A stretch of 64,000 nucleotides of DNA from Alistipes sp. (GCA_029060215.1 JAIDUK010000006.1:1-64000); one strand, 5' to 3'. Counted from the first letter of the stretch, positions 29,139 through 39,850 are shown. Notes: generated from the sequence alone by a model not told the origin. Program-made: numbers and translations.

Positions 29139-29891
29139 ATGTTGAGCGTTAAAAATCTGCATGCGTCGGTCGACGGCAAGGAGATTCTGCGGGGCATCGA
29201 CCTCGAGGTCCGGCCCGGCGAGGTGCATGCCATCATGGGCCCCAACGGTTCGGGCAAGTCGACGTTGGCTTCGGTGCTGGCCGGCAACGAGAAGTTCACC
29301 GTCACCGAGGGTTCGGCTTCGTTCATGGGGCACGACCTGCTGGCCATGTCCATCGAGGACCGTGCACGGTTGGGATTATTTCTCGGCTTCCAGTATCCGG
29401 TCGAGATTCCCGGTGTCACGATGGCCAATTTCATGAAGCTCGCCGTCAACGAGCAGCGCAAGTTCCGCGGCGAAGAACCGCTGTCGGCCGCCGAGTTCCT
29501 CAAGCTCATGCGCGAGAAGAGCGCCGTGGTGGAGCTGGACGCCAAACTGACGTCGCGCGCCGTCAACGAGGGTTTCTCGGGCGGCGAGAAGAAGAAGAAC
29601 GAGATTTTCCAGATGGCCATGCTCGACCCCAAGCTCGCCATCCTCGACGAGACCGATTCGGGTCTGGACATCGACGCCCTGCGCATCGTCGCCACGGGCG
29701 TGACGAAGTTGCATACGCCGCAGAACGCTACGGTCGTCATCACCCATTACCAGCGTTTGTTGGATTACATCGTGCCCGACGTGGTGCATGTCCTCTACCG
29801 GGGGCGGATCATCCATTCGGGCGACAAGTCGTTGGCGCTCAAGCTCGAAAAAGAGGGTTACGATTGGCTCATAAACGATTACAAGGAGTAA
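29139..29891 (+). CDS. sufC: Fe-S cluster assembly ATPase SufC
   Basis: MGPNGSGKSTLASVLAG Walker A, FSGGEKKKNEIFQMAMLDPKLAILDETDSGLD. Confidence 0.97.
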   Translation: MLSVKNLHASVDGKEILRGIDLEVRPGEVHAIMGPNGSGKSTLASVLAGNEKFTVTEGSASFMGHDLLAMSIEDRARLGLFLGFQYPVEIPGVTMANFMKLAVNEQRKFRGEEPLSAAEFLKLMREKSAVVELDAKLTSRAVNEGFSGGEKKKNEIFQMAMLDPKLAILDETDSGLDIDALRIVATGVTKLHTPQNATVVITHYQRLLDYIVPDVVHVLYRGRIIHSGDKSLALKLEKEGYDWLINDYKE

Positions 29892-30712
29892 TGGCCGCCC
29901 TTACCGATATTCTCCGCGGGTTCGCGGCCGTCGAGGGCGCTTCGCTCGAAATCGGCGCGGCCGCCGCTCAGCCGTTCGTCGCTTTCGATCCGCAGAAACT
30001 GCGGGTCGGGGTCGCGGCCGGGGCTTCGGCGCGGTTGGTCGTCGTGCATGAAAAGCCGGTTGCGTCGTCGCTCTCGTTCTTGCTCGAGCGCGGGGCCCGG
30101 TTGGAGTTCACCCAGATCTTTTTGGGCGAGGCTTTCGCCGAGGTCCATGCCGTGCAGGCGGCCGACAGTTCGTGTTGCGCCACGCTCGTCCAGTTGGCCG
30201 GGGCCAACGTCTCTTGCCGGTTCGATCTTGACGGAGCGCATGCCCGAAACCGTTTGGGCGGGCTCTTTCTCGCCGCCGACAGCGAGCATTGCGTCATGGA
30301 TTTGCGTACGGGGCACAACGTGGCCGATTGCGCCAGCGATTCGTTGGTCAAGGGAATTGCGGGCGGCAATGCCGTCGGCGAGTTCCGCGGGTTGGTCTAT
30401 GTGGCGCCCGATGCCCAGCGGACCGATGCCCGGCAGCAGAGCCGCAACATCTTGTTGAGCGACGCGGCGCGCATCGTCGCCAAACCGCAGCTGGAGATTT
30501 ACGCCGATGATGTCAAGTGTTCGCACGGCGCTACGGTGGGGCAGATGGATGCCGATGCGATTCTCTACATGCGGCAGCGCGGATTGAGCCTTGCGCAGGC
30601 CCGGCGGTTGCAGATCGAGGGTTTCGCGGGCGACGTCGTGCGCCGTTGCGGGATCGAGGATTTGGGCGAGACGCTCATGGAGTGCGTCGCCCGTAAAATG
30701 GAAAGGATGTAG
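29891..30712 (+). CDS. sufD: Fe-S cluster assembly protein SufD
   Basis: Position between sufC and sufS; DARQQSRNILLSDAARIVAKPQLEIYADDVKCSHGATVGQMD. ATG overlaps sufC stop (TAATG). Confidence 0.95.
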   Translation: MAALTDILRGFAAVEGASLEIGAAAAQPFVAFDPQKLRVGVAAGASARLVVVHEKPVASSLSFLLERGARLEFTQIFLGEAFAEVHAVQAADSSCCATLVQLAGANVSCRFDLDGAHARNRLGGLFLAADSEHCVMDLRTGHNVADCASDSLVKGIAGGNAVGEFRGLVYVAPDAQRTDARQQSRNILLSDAARIVAKPQLEIYADDVKCSHGATVGQMDADAILYMRQRGLSLAQARRLQIEGFAGDVVRRCGIEDLGETLMECVARKMERM

Positions 30713-30714
30713 CC

Positions 30715-31932
30715 ATGTTCGATGTCGACGCCATACGTCGGGAGTTCCCGCTCCTCGGCCGCGAGGTCTACGGCAAGCCGCTCGTCTATCTGGACAGCGG
30801 CGCCACGGCTCAGAAGCCTTTGCAGGTGATCGAGACCCTCGACCGGCTGCACCGCGAGCAGAACGCCAACATCCACCGCGGCGTGCATTTGCTGGCCGAG
30901 GAGATGACCGAGCGCTACGAGGAGGCCCGGGCCCGGATCGCCGCATGGATCGGTGCCGCCGAAAAGGAGGAGATCGTCTTCACCGCCGGGGCTACGGCAT
31001 CGCTCAATACGGTGGCTCATGCGTGGGGCGAGAAGTTCGTCGGTCCGGGCGACAACATCGTCGTCAGCGAGTTGGAGCACCATTCCAACATCGTCCCGTG
31101 GCAGCTGCTCGCCGAGCGCAAGGGGGCCGAAATCCGCGTCCTGCCTTTCGACGACGAGGGGGCGCTGCGCATCGACCTGCTGCCTTCGTTGATCGACGAC
31201 AGGACCCGCGCCGTCGCCGTCACGCAGGCTTCCAATACGTTGGGTACGCGGCCCGATTTGCGGCCCGTGGTCGAGGCGGCCCATGCCGCCGGGGCCGTCG
31301 TCGTGGTCGACGGGTGTCAGGGTGCGGTGCATGGCGGCATCGACGTGCAGGCGCTCGGCTGCGATTTCTACGCTTTTTCCGGCCACAAGCTCTACGGTCC
31401 TACCGGCATCGGGGTGCTCTACGGCAAGCGCTCTCTCTTGGAAGCGATGCCCCCGTTCATGGGGGGCGGCGACATGGTCGACCGGGTGACTTTCGCCCGC
31501 ACGACGTTCGCTCCCGTGCCGCTCAAGTTCGAGGCCGGGACAGCCAATTTCATCGGCGCCATCGGGTTGGGCGAGGCCGTCCGGTTCATGCAGCGGTTCG
31601 ACCCGGCCGAGATCGATGCCCACGAGACTGCTTTGTTGCATCGCGCCGAGGTTCGTCTGCGCGAAGTCGACGGGCTCCGGATCTACGGCAGTGTTCCCGG
31701 CAAGTGCGCCATCCTTTCGTTCAACGTCGAGGGGGTGCATCCCTACGATATGGGGATGATCCTCGACAAGCTCGGCATCGCCGTCCGCACCGGACAGCAT
31801 TGCGCCGAACCGGTGATGGACCATTTCGGCGTCACAGGCATGTGCCGCGCGTCGCTGGCCCTCTACAATACGCTCTCCGAGGTCGACGCGTTGGCCGACG
31901 GCGTGCAGCGGGCGGTGCGGATGCTGCGCTGA
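30715..31932 (+). CDS. sufS: Cysteine desulfurase SufS
   Basis: YLDSGATAQKP, SGHKLYGPTGIGVLYGK, RTGQHCAEPVM (catalytic Cys). Confidence 0.96.
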   Translation: MFDVDAIRREFPLLGREVYGKPLVYLDSGATAQKPLQVIETLDRLHREQNANIHRGVHLLAEEMTERYEEARARIAAWIGAAEKEEIVFTAGATASLNTVAHAWGEKFVGPGDNIVVSELEHHSNIVPWQLLAERKGAEIRVLPFDDEGALRIDLLPSLIDDRTRAVAVTQASNTLGTRPDLRPVVEAAHAAGAVVVVDGCQGAVHGGIDVQALGCDFYAFSGHKLYGPTGIGVLYGKRSLLEAMPPFMGGGDMVDRVTFARTTFAPVPLKFEAGTANFIGAIGLGEAVRFMQRFDPAEIDAHETALLHRAEVRLREVDGLRIYGSVPGKCAILSFNVEGVHPYDMGMILDKLGIAVRTGQHCAEPVMDHFGVTGMCRASLALYNTLSEVDALADGVQRAVRMLR

Positions 31933-31968
31933 CCCCGCATACCTTACATCATATAAAGGAAGAATCCC

Positions 31969-32661
31969 ATGTTCATCGTTCTCGAAGGTTTGGATGGCGC
32001 CGGCAAGTCGACGCAGATCGCTCTGCTGCGCGATTTCTTCGCCCGGCAGGGCATCGAAAGCGCCTACATCCATTTTCCGCGTTTCGACGCTCCCGTCTAC
32101 GGCGAGCTCATCGCCCGGTTTCTGCGGGGCGAGTTGGGCGGCGTCGGGCAGGTCGATCCCTATCTGGTCGCGCTGCTCTTCGCCGGCGACCGGGCCGAGG
32201 CCGCGCCGCAGATCCGGGAGTGGATCGCTCAGGGCAAGGCCGTGATCTTCGACCGTTACGTCTATTCGAACGTGGGGTACCAGTGCGCCAAGTTGCCCGC
32301 GGGCGAGGAGCGGCGGCGGTTGGCCCGGTGGATTCTCGACCTCGAGTTCCGGCATAACGCTCTCCCGAAGCCCGATTTGTCGCTCTTTCTCGACGTCCCG
32401 TTCTCCTTTACCGAGCGTAAGCTCTCCGCAGCGCGCGAGGGCGACGACCGCAGTTATTTGCAGGGCGCCGACGATATCCACGAGGCGTCGCTCGCCTTGC
32501 AGCGCAGCGTCCGCGACGTTTATCTCGACGTCGCCGTTTCCGATCCGGCCTTGCAGGTCGTCGATTGCAGCGATGCCTGCGGCGGCATGGCGGCTCCCGA
32601 GGTCGTTTTCGCCCGCATATGCGATTTGTTGAACCCTTTGTTTGCGAGCGATGCGAAGTAA
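31969..32661 (+). CDS. tmk: Thymidylate kinase
   Basis: MFIVLEGLDGAGKSTQIALL P-loop, FDRYVYSNVGYQ motif. Confidence 0.9.
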   Translation: MFIVLEGLDGAGKSTQIALLRDFFARQGIESAYIHFPRFDAPVYGELIARFLRGELGGVGQVDPYLVALLFAGDRAEAAPQIREWIAQGKAVIFDRYVYSNVGYQCAKLPAGEERRRLARWILDLEFRHNALPKPDLSLFLDVPFSFTERKLSAAREGDDRSYLQGADDIHEASLALQRSVRDVYLDVAVSDPALQVVDCSDACGGMAAPEVVFARICDLLNPLFASDAK

Positions 32662-33757
32662 CCGGATTTTCAAGTTCATAGCCCGTCTGTGCCGGTTGGT
32701 GCTGGCCTGCACCTTCGTCTTCTCGGGTTTCACCAAGGTGATCGACCCGTGGGGCACTTCGCTCAAGGTCAACGAGTACCTCTCGATTTACGGGTTGGAC
32801 TACTTGCAAGGTGCCAGCATGGCCTTTTCGATCTGGTTGTGCGGCGCCGAACTGATGATGGGGTGCATGTTGCTTTTCAAGGTGCGTATCCGGTTGATTT
32901 CGATCTTCGCTTTGTTGTCGATGACTTTCTTCACCGTGCTCACCTTGCTCAGTGCGACGTTTCTTCCCGTCGAGGATTGCGGGTGCTTCGGCGAGGCCGT
33001 CAAGCTCACCCCGTGGCAGACTTTCTTCAAGAATCTGGCCTTGCTGCCCTTGGCCGTCGTCGTGTGGTGGCGTTATCGTCCCGACAAGATTTTTGCTTTC
33101 AATGCGGTGGAGATCGCGCTGACTTGTTCGTTCTTCATCATGTCGATGTATCTGGGCTATTATTGTTACCGCCATCTGCCGCTCATCGATTTCTTGCCCT
33201 ACAAGGTCGGGGTCAACATCCGCGAGGCGATGCAGGAGTTCGAGACCGAGACCGATGCGGCGGAGACGGTGCTCGTCTACCGCAACCGTCGTACGGGCAA
33301 GTTGCAGGAGTTTTCGCTCGACGACACCCGCTGGCAGGACGGCGACGAGTGGGAGTGGGTCGATACCCGCATTTCGGGCGACGTGCCTGCCGTGCGGTCG
33401 ATGATCGGCGAGTTCGCGCTGCACGATGCCGAGGGCGACGCCACCGAGCAGGTGCTTTCTACGCCCGGACGGCTCTACATGTTGTGCGTCACGCGGTTCG
33501 ACCGTCTTTCCCGGCGTTGCGCCCGGCGCATGGAGTTGTTGGCCGCCGCAGCTGCCGAGCAGGGGGCCGAGGTCGTCTGCCTGACGCCCGATCCGCTTCA
33601 CGACCGGATGTGGCACATGTTCGGCGGGCAGCGGGTGCGGTGTTACAACATCGACGCTTCGACCATGAAGACCATGCTGCGGGCTCGCAACGGGTTGGTG
33701 GTGCTCGACGACGGCACCATCTCGGCTAAGATGAATTGTCGGGATATTCGTCCGTAG
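32651..33757 (+). CDS. DoxX-like / BT_3928-type membrane protein
   Basis: N-terminal DoxX/MauE-like four-TM region (FSGFTKVIDPWGTSLKVNEYL, EDCGCFGEAVKLT), hydrophilic C-terminal domain. Confidence 0.75.
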   Translation: MRSNRIFKFIARLCRLVLACTFVFSGFTKVIDPWGTSLKVNEYLSIYGLDYLQGASMAFSIWLCGAELMMGCMLLFKVRIRLISIFALLSMTFFTVLTLLSATFLPVEDCGCFGEAVKLTPWQTFFKNLALLPLAVVVWWRYRPDKIFAFNAVEIALTCSFFIMSMYLGYYCYRHLPLIDFLPYKVGVNIREAMQEFETETDAAETVLVYRNRRTGKLQEFSLDDTRWQDGDEWEWVDTRISGDVPAVRSMIGEFALHDAEGDATEQVLSTPGRLYMLCVTRFDRLSRRCARRMELLAAAAAEQGAEVVCLTPDPLHDRMWHMFGGQRVRCYNIDASTMKTMLRARNGLVVLDDGTISAKMNCRDIRP

Positions 33758-33781
33758 GGGCGCCCGGCGGGATGTGGTATG

Positions 33782-33815
33782 AAAGTTGACTTCGGTGCAG
33801 AAAGTCAACTTTTTT
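33782..33815 (+). terminator. Intrinsic terminator after the DoxX-like gene
   Basis: AAAGTTGACTT-cggtgcaga-AAGTCAACTTTTTT. Confidence 0.8.
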
Positions 33816-33818
33816 CGT

Positions 33819-34853
33819 ATGCGCCTGTTCCCCGTCTTGCTTCTGTTGTCGGTGTCGGCCGGCTGCGGCCGCCGTCCGGACGGAGCCGCCGTTTCCGCCG
33901 TGCGGCCCGTCAAGGTGACCGAGGCTTCCGGTGCCGCGTTCCTGCGCAAGGATTTCGCCGGGATGGCTACGCCCGACGATGCCGTGACCCTCGCTTTCAA
34001 GCTCTCGGGACAGGTGTCCGAGCTCCCCGTGGCGCAGGGCATGCAGGTGCTGCGCGGGGATTTGTTGGCCGAGTTGGACCCCCGCGATGTCGAGTTGCAG
34101 GTGTCGGCCACCCGCTCCGCTTTCGAGGAGGCCCGTTCGCAGCAGCAGCGCATGGAGCGCTTGTTGGCCCACGAGGCCGTTTCGCGGCAGGATGCCGAGG
34201 CGGCCCGGACCCGTTTCGCGCAGGCTCGGGCGGCGTACAACAATGCGCTCGATCTGTTGAACGACACCAAGCTCAAGGCTCCGTTCGCCGGGGTCATCGA
34301 GGCTACCTATGTCGACAATTACGAGCGCGTGCAGGCCGGACAGGCCATTTTGCGGCTCGTCGCTCCGCGTACCACCACCGTCAAGTTCACCATGCCCGAG
34401 CGCGGTCTGGCTTCGCTGGCCGATTCTTCCACCCGGTTCGAGGTCGAGTTCGACAATTTCCGCGGCATGCGTTTCCCCGCCCGTCTGAAGGATTACGCCC
34501 GTACTTCGTCCGACGCGTCGGGTTTCCCCGTGTCGCTGACCCTCGGCGGCACCGATACGCTCCGCTACGACATTTCGCCCGGCATGTCGTGCACCGTCAC
34601 CATGTTCTCGGCCGACCCCGTGCCCGATGCCGTGTCGCTGCCCTTGTCGGCCATCTACGCTCCCACCGAGGGCGGTACTTACGTCTGGGTCGTCACCGCC
34701 GGGGATCGGGTCGAGCGGCGCACCGTTGTGCTCGGCGAGTTGTTCGGCAGCGACCGGGTCGTGATCGACAGCGGGGTAGCCCCCGGCGAAACGGTCGTCA
34801 CGGCCGGGGTGTATCGGTTGCACTCCGGCGACGAGGTGCGGATTCTCAGATGA
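33819..34853 (+). CDS. RND efflux periplasmic adaptor lipoprotein
   Basis: Lipobox VSAGCG; membrane-fusion-protein pattern VSELPVAQGMQVLRGDLLAELDPRD...LKAPFAGVIEATYVDNYERVQAGQ. ATG at 33819. Confidence 0.9.
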   Translation: MRLFPVLLLLSVSAGCGRRPDGAAVSAVRPVKVTEASGAAFLRKDFAGMATPDDAVTLAFKLSGQVSELPVAQGMQVLRGDLLAELDPRDVELQVSATRSAFEEARSQQQRMERLLAHEAVSRQDAEAARTRFAQARAAYNNALDLLNDTKLKAPFAGVIEATYVDNYERVQAGQAILRLVAPRTTTVKFTMPERGLASLADSSTRFEVEFDNFRGMRFPARLKDYARTSSDASGFPVSLTLGGTDTLRYDISPGMSCTVTMFSADPVPDAVSLPLSAIYAPTEGGTYVWVVTAGDRVERRTVVLGELFGSDRVVIDSGVAPGETVVTAGVYRLHSGDEVRILR

Positions 34854-34860
34854 TACGGCC

Positions 34861-37800
34861 ATGACCCTTCCCCAATATTCGTTGCGTTATCCGAAAGTCG
34901 TCTGGTTCTTTCTGCTGGTCTTGCTCTTGGGCGGCGTCGCCGGATTTTTCTCCTTGGGCAAGAAAGAGGATTCGGTCTTCGTCATCAAGAGTGCGTCGCT
35001 CGTCTGTTCCTATCCCGGGGCCGATCCGTTGGAGGTCGAATCGCTCGTCACCGAGCCCATCGAGCGCGAGGTGCAGTCGATGCGCAACGTCTACAAGGTC
35101 ACGTCCGAATCTTATTACGGGCTCTCCAAAATCCTTGTCGAGCTCGATCCGGCCACTTCCGCCCGCGAGATTCCCCAGCTTTGGGACGAGTTGCGGCGCA
35201 AGGTGCTCAACATCCAGCCCAGCCTGCCCGAGGGGGCTTCGCCGATCACCGTGGCCGACGATTTCGGCGACGTCTACGGCATTTATTACGCCTTGTCGGT
35301 CGACGAAGGGTTCACTTGGGACGAGTTGCGCCGACAGGCCCAGCGGTTGAAAACTTTGCTCGTGACGGTCGACGGCGTGCAGAAGGTCACCCTTTTCGGC
35401 GAGCAGACGCCCGTGGTCGATGTCTACGTGGGGTTGGCTTCGCTGGCCAATTTCTCCATCCGGCCCGAGACCATCGTCGCGACGGTCCGTCAGCAGAACG
35501 CCGTGGTCAGCAGCGGCGAAAAGCAGGCCGGGGCGCTCGAAATCCGGATTTTGGAGGAGGGCGCCTACCGCAGTCTCGACGACATCGCCGATCAGCTGCT
35601 CATCTCCTCTTCGGGCAAGCAGTATCGGTTGGGCGACATCGCGCGCGTGGAGCGGGGCTATGCCGAGCCGCCCCGGACCCTCATGCGGGTCAACGGCCGC
35701 CGGGCCGTCGGCATCGGCATCTCGACCGAGGCGCAGGCCGACGTGGTGAAGACCGGCGACCGGATCGGCCGCCTGCTCGACGCCGAGACAGCCCGCATGC
35801 CCGTGGGGATGGAGCTCACGGTCCTCTACCCCGAAAACCGCATCGCGCGCGAGGCCAATACGACGTTTCTCGTCAATCTGGCCGAATCCGTGGCTATCGT
35901 CGTGGCCATCATCATGTTGGTCATGGGGTTCCGGGCCGGGGTGCTGATCGGCAGTTCGCTGCTCTTCTCCATCGGCGGGACATTGTTTCTGATGCAGTTT
36001 CTCGGCGAGGGGCTCAACCGCACTTCGCTCGCCGGGTTCATCATCGCCATGGGGATGTTGGTCGACAATGCCATCGTCGTCACCGACAACGCCCGGCAGG
36101 CCATGTCGCGGGGCGTCGGGCGGCAGCAGGCTTTGATCGACGCCGCCATCGCTCCCCGCTGGAGTTTGCTGGGGGCTACGTTGATCGGCATCTTTTCGTT
36201 TCTGCCTTTGTATCTCGCTCCGTCGTCTGTGGCCGAAATCGTCAAGCCGCTCTTCGTTGTGCTGGCTTTGTCGCTGTTGCTCAGTTGGGTGCTCGCCCTT
36301 TCGCAGACCCCGTTGTTCGGCAGTTTCATGTTGCGCGTCGAACCGCGTGCTTCGGACCCTTACGACACACCTTTCTACCGGGCGTTCGACCGGCTGCTGG
36401 GGTGGCTGTTGCGTTGGCGGTGGGGTGTCGTCGCGGGTGTCGTAGGCCTTTTCTTCGTGTCGCTCGTGGTCATGGGGCGGATGCCGCAGAATTTCTTTCC
36501 GGCGCTCGACAAGCCTTATTTCCGGGCCGACGTGTTGTTGCCCGAGGGTTTTTCCATTCGCCAGACCGAGCGCGACATGTTGCAGATGGAAAGTTGGCTC
36601 CGCCGGCAGCCCGAGGTGAAGAACGTTTCCATGACCTTGGGTTCTTCTCCGCCGCGTTATTATCTGGCCAGCAGTTCCGTGTCGTTGCGCCCCAATTTCG
36701 GCAACATCCTCGTCGAGTTGTTCGACAAAAGGCAGACGGCCGCCGTCGAGGAGCGTTTCGACGCCTATGTCTCGGCCGAGTTTCCCGACGTGTGGCTCCG
36801 TTCGTCGTTGTTCAAGCTCTCGCCCGTGCCCGATGCGGCCATCGAGTTCGGGTTCATCGGCGACGATATCAACACCCTCTGCCGCCTTGTCGCCGAGGCC
36901 CGGCAGATCATGTGGCATACGCCGGGTGCCGTGCGCATCCGCAACAGCTGGGGCAACCGCCTGCCTGTGTGGGCGCCCCATTATTCGCAGATGAAGGGGC
37001 AGCGCATCGGCATCGGCCGCAGCCAGATGGCGCAGGGGATCACCATCGCCACCCAAGGGTATGCCTTGGGCGAGTTCCGCGAGGACGATCTCTTCATGCC
37101 CATCTTGCTCAAGGACGAAAACGTCGATTCCTACAACCTTACCAATTTGCAGGCCCTGCCCATCTTCAATTCCGCCGGCCGCGTCTTTTCGCTCGGGCAG
37201 GCCGTCGAGGACTTCCGTTTCGGATTCCGGCGGGGTGCCGTCAAGCGCTTCGACCGCCAGCGGGTCATGAAGGCGCAGTGCGACCCCGGCCGCGGGGTCA
37301 ATACCATGCGGTTGTTCGCCGCCTTGCGCGATTCGATCGCCCGGCGGATCGTCTTGCCCGAGGGTTATTCGTTGAAGGTCTTCGGCGAGCAGGAGAGCCA
37401 GCAGGAGTCCAACGAGGCTTTGGCCCGTTACATGCCTTTGACTTTGGTGTTGATTCTGATCGTGTTGCTGCTCTTGTTCCGCAATTATCGCGAGCCTGCC
37501 GTCATCTTGTCGATGATTCCTTTGATTTTCATCGGGGTGGTGCTCGGACTGGCCGTTTCGGGCAAGGTCTTCAATTTCTTTTCGTTGCTCGGCTTGCTCG
37601 GGCTCGTGGGGATGAATATCAAGAACGCCGTGGTCCTCGTCGAGCAGATCGGGGTTCTGCGCAGCGGGGGAGCCGCTCCCTACGAGGCGGTCGTGTCGGC
37701 CGCCCGCAGCCGCATCGTTCCCGTGGCCATGGCTTCCGGAACCACCATTCTGGGCATGCTGCCCCTGTTGTTCGATTCGATGTTCGGGGCCATGGCCGCT

Positions 37801-37893
37801 ACCATCATGGGCGGACTTTTCGTGGCTACGCTCCTGACCGTCTGCGTCTTGCCCGTCGTCTATGCACTCTTCTACAACATCCGTCAGTCATGA
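34861..37893 (+). CDS. RND efflux transporter permease (AcrB/HAE1 family)
   Basis: 1010 aa, 12-TM RND architecture; GMLVDNAIVVTDNARQAM, LLGLVGMNIKNAVVLVEQI. Confidence 0.96.
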   Translation: MTLPQYSLRYPKVVWFFLLVLLLGGVAGFFSLGKKEDSVFVIKSASLVCSYPGADPLEVESLVTEPIEREVQSMRNVYKVTSESYYGLSKILVELDPATSAREIPQLWDELRRKVLNIQPSLPEGASPITVADDFGDVYGIYYALSVDEGFTWDELRRQAQRLKTLLVTVDGVQKVTLFGEQTPVVDVYVGLASLANFSIRPETIVATVRQQNAVVSSGEKQAGALEIRILEEGAYRSLDDIADQLLISSSGKQYRLGDIARVERGYAEPPRTLMRVNGRRAVGIGISTEAQADVVKTGDRIGRLLDAETARMPVGMELTVLYPENRIAREANTTFLVNLAESVAIVVAIIMLVMGFRAGVLIGSSLLFSIGGTLFLMQFLGEGLNRTSLAGFIIAMGMLVDNAIVVTDNARQAMSRGVGRQQALIDAAIAPRWSLLGATLIGIFSFLPLYLAPSSVAEIVKPLFVVLALSLLLSWVLALSQTPLFGSFMLRVEPRASDPYDTPFYRAFDRLLGWLLRWRWGVVAGVVGLFFVSLVVMGRMPQNFFPALDKPYFRADVLLPEGFSIRQTERDMLQMESWLRRQPEVKNVSMTLGSSPPRYYLASSSVSLRPNFGNILVELFDKRQTAAVEERFDAYVSAEFPDVWLRSSLFKLSPVPDAAIEFGFIGDDINTLCRLVAEARQIMWHTPGAVRIRNSWGNRLPVWAPHYSQMKGQRIGIGRSQMAQGITIATQGYALGEFREDDLFMPILLKDENVDSYNLTNLQALPIFNSAGRVFSLGQAVEDFRFGFRRGAVKRFDRQRVMKAQCDPGRGVNTMRLFAALRDSIARRIVLPEGYSLKVFGEQESQQESNEALARYMPLTLVLILIVLLLLFRNYREPAVILSMIPLIFIGVVLGLAVSGKVFNFFSLLGLLGLVGMNIKNAVVLVEQIGVLRSGGAAPYEAVVSAARSRIVPVAMASGTTILGMLPLLFDSMFGAMAATIMGGLFVATLLTVCVLPVVYALFYNIRQS

Positions 37894-39131
37894 AACGTTT
37901 GCTTCTCCTTTTCGGTGCGTGTTTTTCGTGGCCGCTCGCGGCTCAGACGGCGCTCGGCGATTACCGGCAGGCCGTGGTCGACTACAGTTTGCAGCTCAAG
38001 GCTGCGGCCGCCCGGAGCCAAGCCGCCGCGCAGACGCTCGGACAGGCTCGTACGGGGTATCTGCCGCGCCTGTCCATGGACGGAAGTTTCACGGTTGCCG
38101 CCCGCCATTACAACGGGGTCGAGCATTGGACGTTCAGCGTGTTGCCGCAGTTGGTGCAGACCCTCTACGGCGGCGGTTCGGTGCGGGCCGGGGTCGAGCA
38201 CGCCGAGGCCGGTTACGGCGCGGCGCTTTGCGACGAGGAGTTTTCGCGGCTTCAGGTCTTCTATGCCGCAGACTATGCTTATTGGAGCCTTTCGGCCTTG
38301 AACCTCTACGTCGACGCCATGCAGCAGTACGTGGCGTTGATCGCGTCGCTCAAGGAGGTGGTCGATCGGCGTTTCGAAGAGGGTTACATCGCCAAGGGCG
38401 ACGTGCTGATGACCGATGCCCGATTGAGCGAGGCCCGTTACCAGCTCGTCACGGCCCGGCAGCGGGCCGAGGTGGCGTTGCATAATTTCAATATCCTGCG
38501 GGGAGCCGATGCGGCCGCCGAGGTGCGGCTCGCCCAGAGCATCCGCGATTCGATCCCCATGCCGCAGCGGGTTCCTTTCGTCGAGGCGGTTGCGCGGCGA
38601 CCCGATTATGCGGCGGCTGAGTTGCGGTCCGGACAGGCCGAAGCCGGGGTGCGGTTGGCGCGGGCGCCTTTCAATCCGCAGGTGAGTGCAGGGATCGGCG
38701 GTTCGTGGCAGCCCTATACCCCCAACCGCACCGGCGCTACGGTGGTCGACGCTTCGGCTTTCGTCAAGCTCTCGGTGCCGATTTTCCACGGCGGGGAGCG
38801 TCGGCGCGCCGTGGGTGCGGCGCGGGCTCTTCTGCTCGAAAGCGAGTGGAACGCCGCGCAGGTCCGCGACGACATCGAGCGCGAGGAGATGAACGGTTGG
38901 ACGGCCATCGTCCAAAGCCGCGCTCAGGTCGACGCTTCGGAGCGCACCTTGCGCATCGCCGCCGAGAACCTCGAAATCAGCACCTATTCCTACCGCGAGG
39001 GGCTGGTGACGATTCTCGACGTCCTGCAAGCGCAGTTGAGTTGGATCCAGCTCTACACCAGCGACCTTACGGCCCGTTACAATTACGCCGTCGCCGTCGC
39101 CGATTATCGGCGCATCACGGCGTCCGAATAA
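37890..39131 (+). CDS. TolC family outer-membrane efflux protein
   Basis: Signal peptide, TolC-like helical repeats (ARTGYLPRLSMDGSF, YSYREGLVTILDVLQAQLSW); ATGA overlap with permease stop. Confidence 0.92.
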   Translation: MKRLLLLFGACFSWPLAAQTALGDYRQAVVDYSLQLKAAAARSQAAAQTLGQARTGYLPRLSMDGSFTVAARHYNGVEHWTFSVLPQLVQTLYGGGSVRAGVEHAEAGYGAALCDEEFSRLQVFYAADYAYWSLSALNLYVDAMQQYVALIASLKEVVDRRFEEGYIAKGDVLMTDARLSEARYQLVTARQRAEVALHNFNILRGADAAAEVRLAQSIRDSIPMPQRVPFVEAVARRPDYAAAELRSGQAEAGVRLARAPFNPQVSAGIGGSWQPYTPNRTGATVVDASAFVKLSVPIFHGGERRRAVGAARALLLESEWNAAQVRDDIEREEMNGWTAIVQSRAQVDASERTLRIAAENLEISTYSYREGLVTILDVLQAQLSWIQLYTSDLTARYNYAVAVADYRRITASE

Positions 39132-39170
39132 CCGGCGAAGAATCTTTCGGCGGCAACGTTCTGTGCGGGG

Positions 39171-39581
39171 TTATCTCACCGCTTCCGGTTCGGTGGTCAC
39201 GATGGCCGTTTCGTGCGAGACGGGGGCTATGCGGCGCAGCATCTGCGTCAGTCCGCAGTGTTTTTCGTGCGTGAGCCCGATGGCCCGGCTTGCCTTTTCC
39301 TGATCGCTTCCCGTGGCGCATTCCACATTGTAGAGAACATGGAACGAGCGGAACATGCTTTCGGCTTGTACTTCGTCGGTGTCGAGGTCGCCCGAGTAGC
39401 TTATTTCCAGCCCCTTGGGTTGCATGCGCATCTTCTGCATCACCAGCATCGCCGTGCGTCCCGAGCATTGGGCCGCGGCGTAGAGCAGCAGTTCCTTGGG
39501 GTTCATCGCGTCGCAGTCCGGTCCGTCGATGGGCCGGAACTTTCCTTCTTCGGTCAGTCGTACCGTTACTTTTTCGATCAT
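39171..39581 (-). CDS. OsmC family protein
   Basis: 136 aa; PKELLLYAAAQCSGRTAMLVMQKMRMQPKGLEI and SRAIGLTHEKHCGLTQML. Confidence 0.9.
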   Translation of the reverse strand: MIEKVTVRLTEEGKFRPIDGPDCDAMNPKELLLYAAAQCSGRTAMLVMQKMRMQPKGLEISYSGDLDTDEVQAESMFRSFHVLYNVECATGSDQEKASRAIGLTHEKHCGLTQMLRRIAPVSHETAIVTTEPEAVR

Positions 39582-39718
39582 TGTTCTTTCGGTTTTTTAG
39601 TGGTTTTTTCCGCTTCCGGGCAAATTTCGTTCCCCGCCGGCGGTCGGCATATTTTTTCCGGGTTGTTCCGAAGTCTCTGTTGCGTTTCGTTTTTCGGGCG
39701 GTTCAATGTTCAAATAAA

Positions 39719-39750
39719 TTTGGCATTGCGTTCGACTTGCGCTATCTTTG
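39719..39750 (+). promoter_or_regulatory. Promoter of the TPR / OM-barrel operon
   Basis: TTTG (39719-39722) - 20 bp - TATCTTTG (39743-39750). Confidence 0.6.
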
Positions 39751-39850
39751 TGACCAATAAACTGCTGCCGCGGCGGGCGGTGTTCCGGTCGCGAGGGCCC
39801 GGCCCTCTCCGATCTCCGTTTTGCCTTGGCCGCTTTCGGTTACGGTTTCT

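Noticed and set aside
35181-37889. N-terminal part of the 1316-aa + ORF (35181..39131)
   Set aside because: Out-of-frame translation of the RND permease; only the C-terminal part from 37890 is real (TolC).
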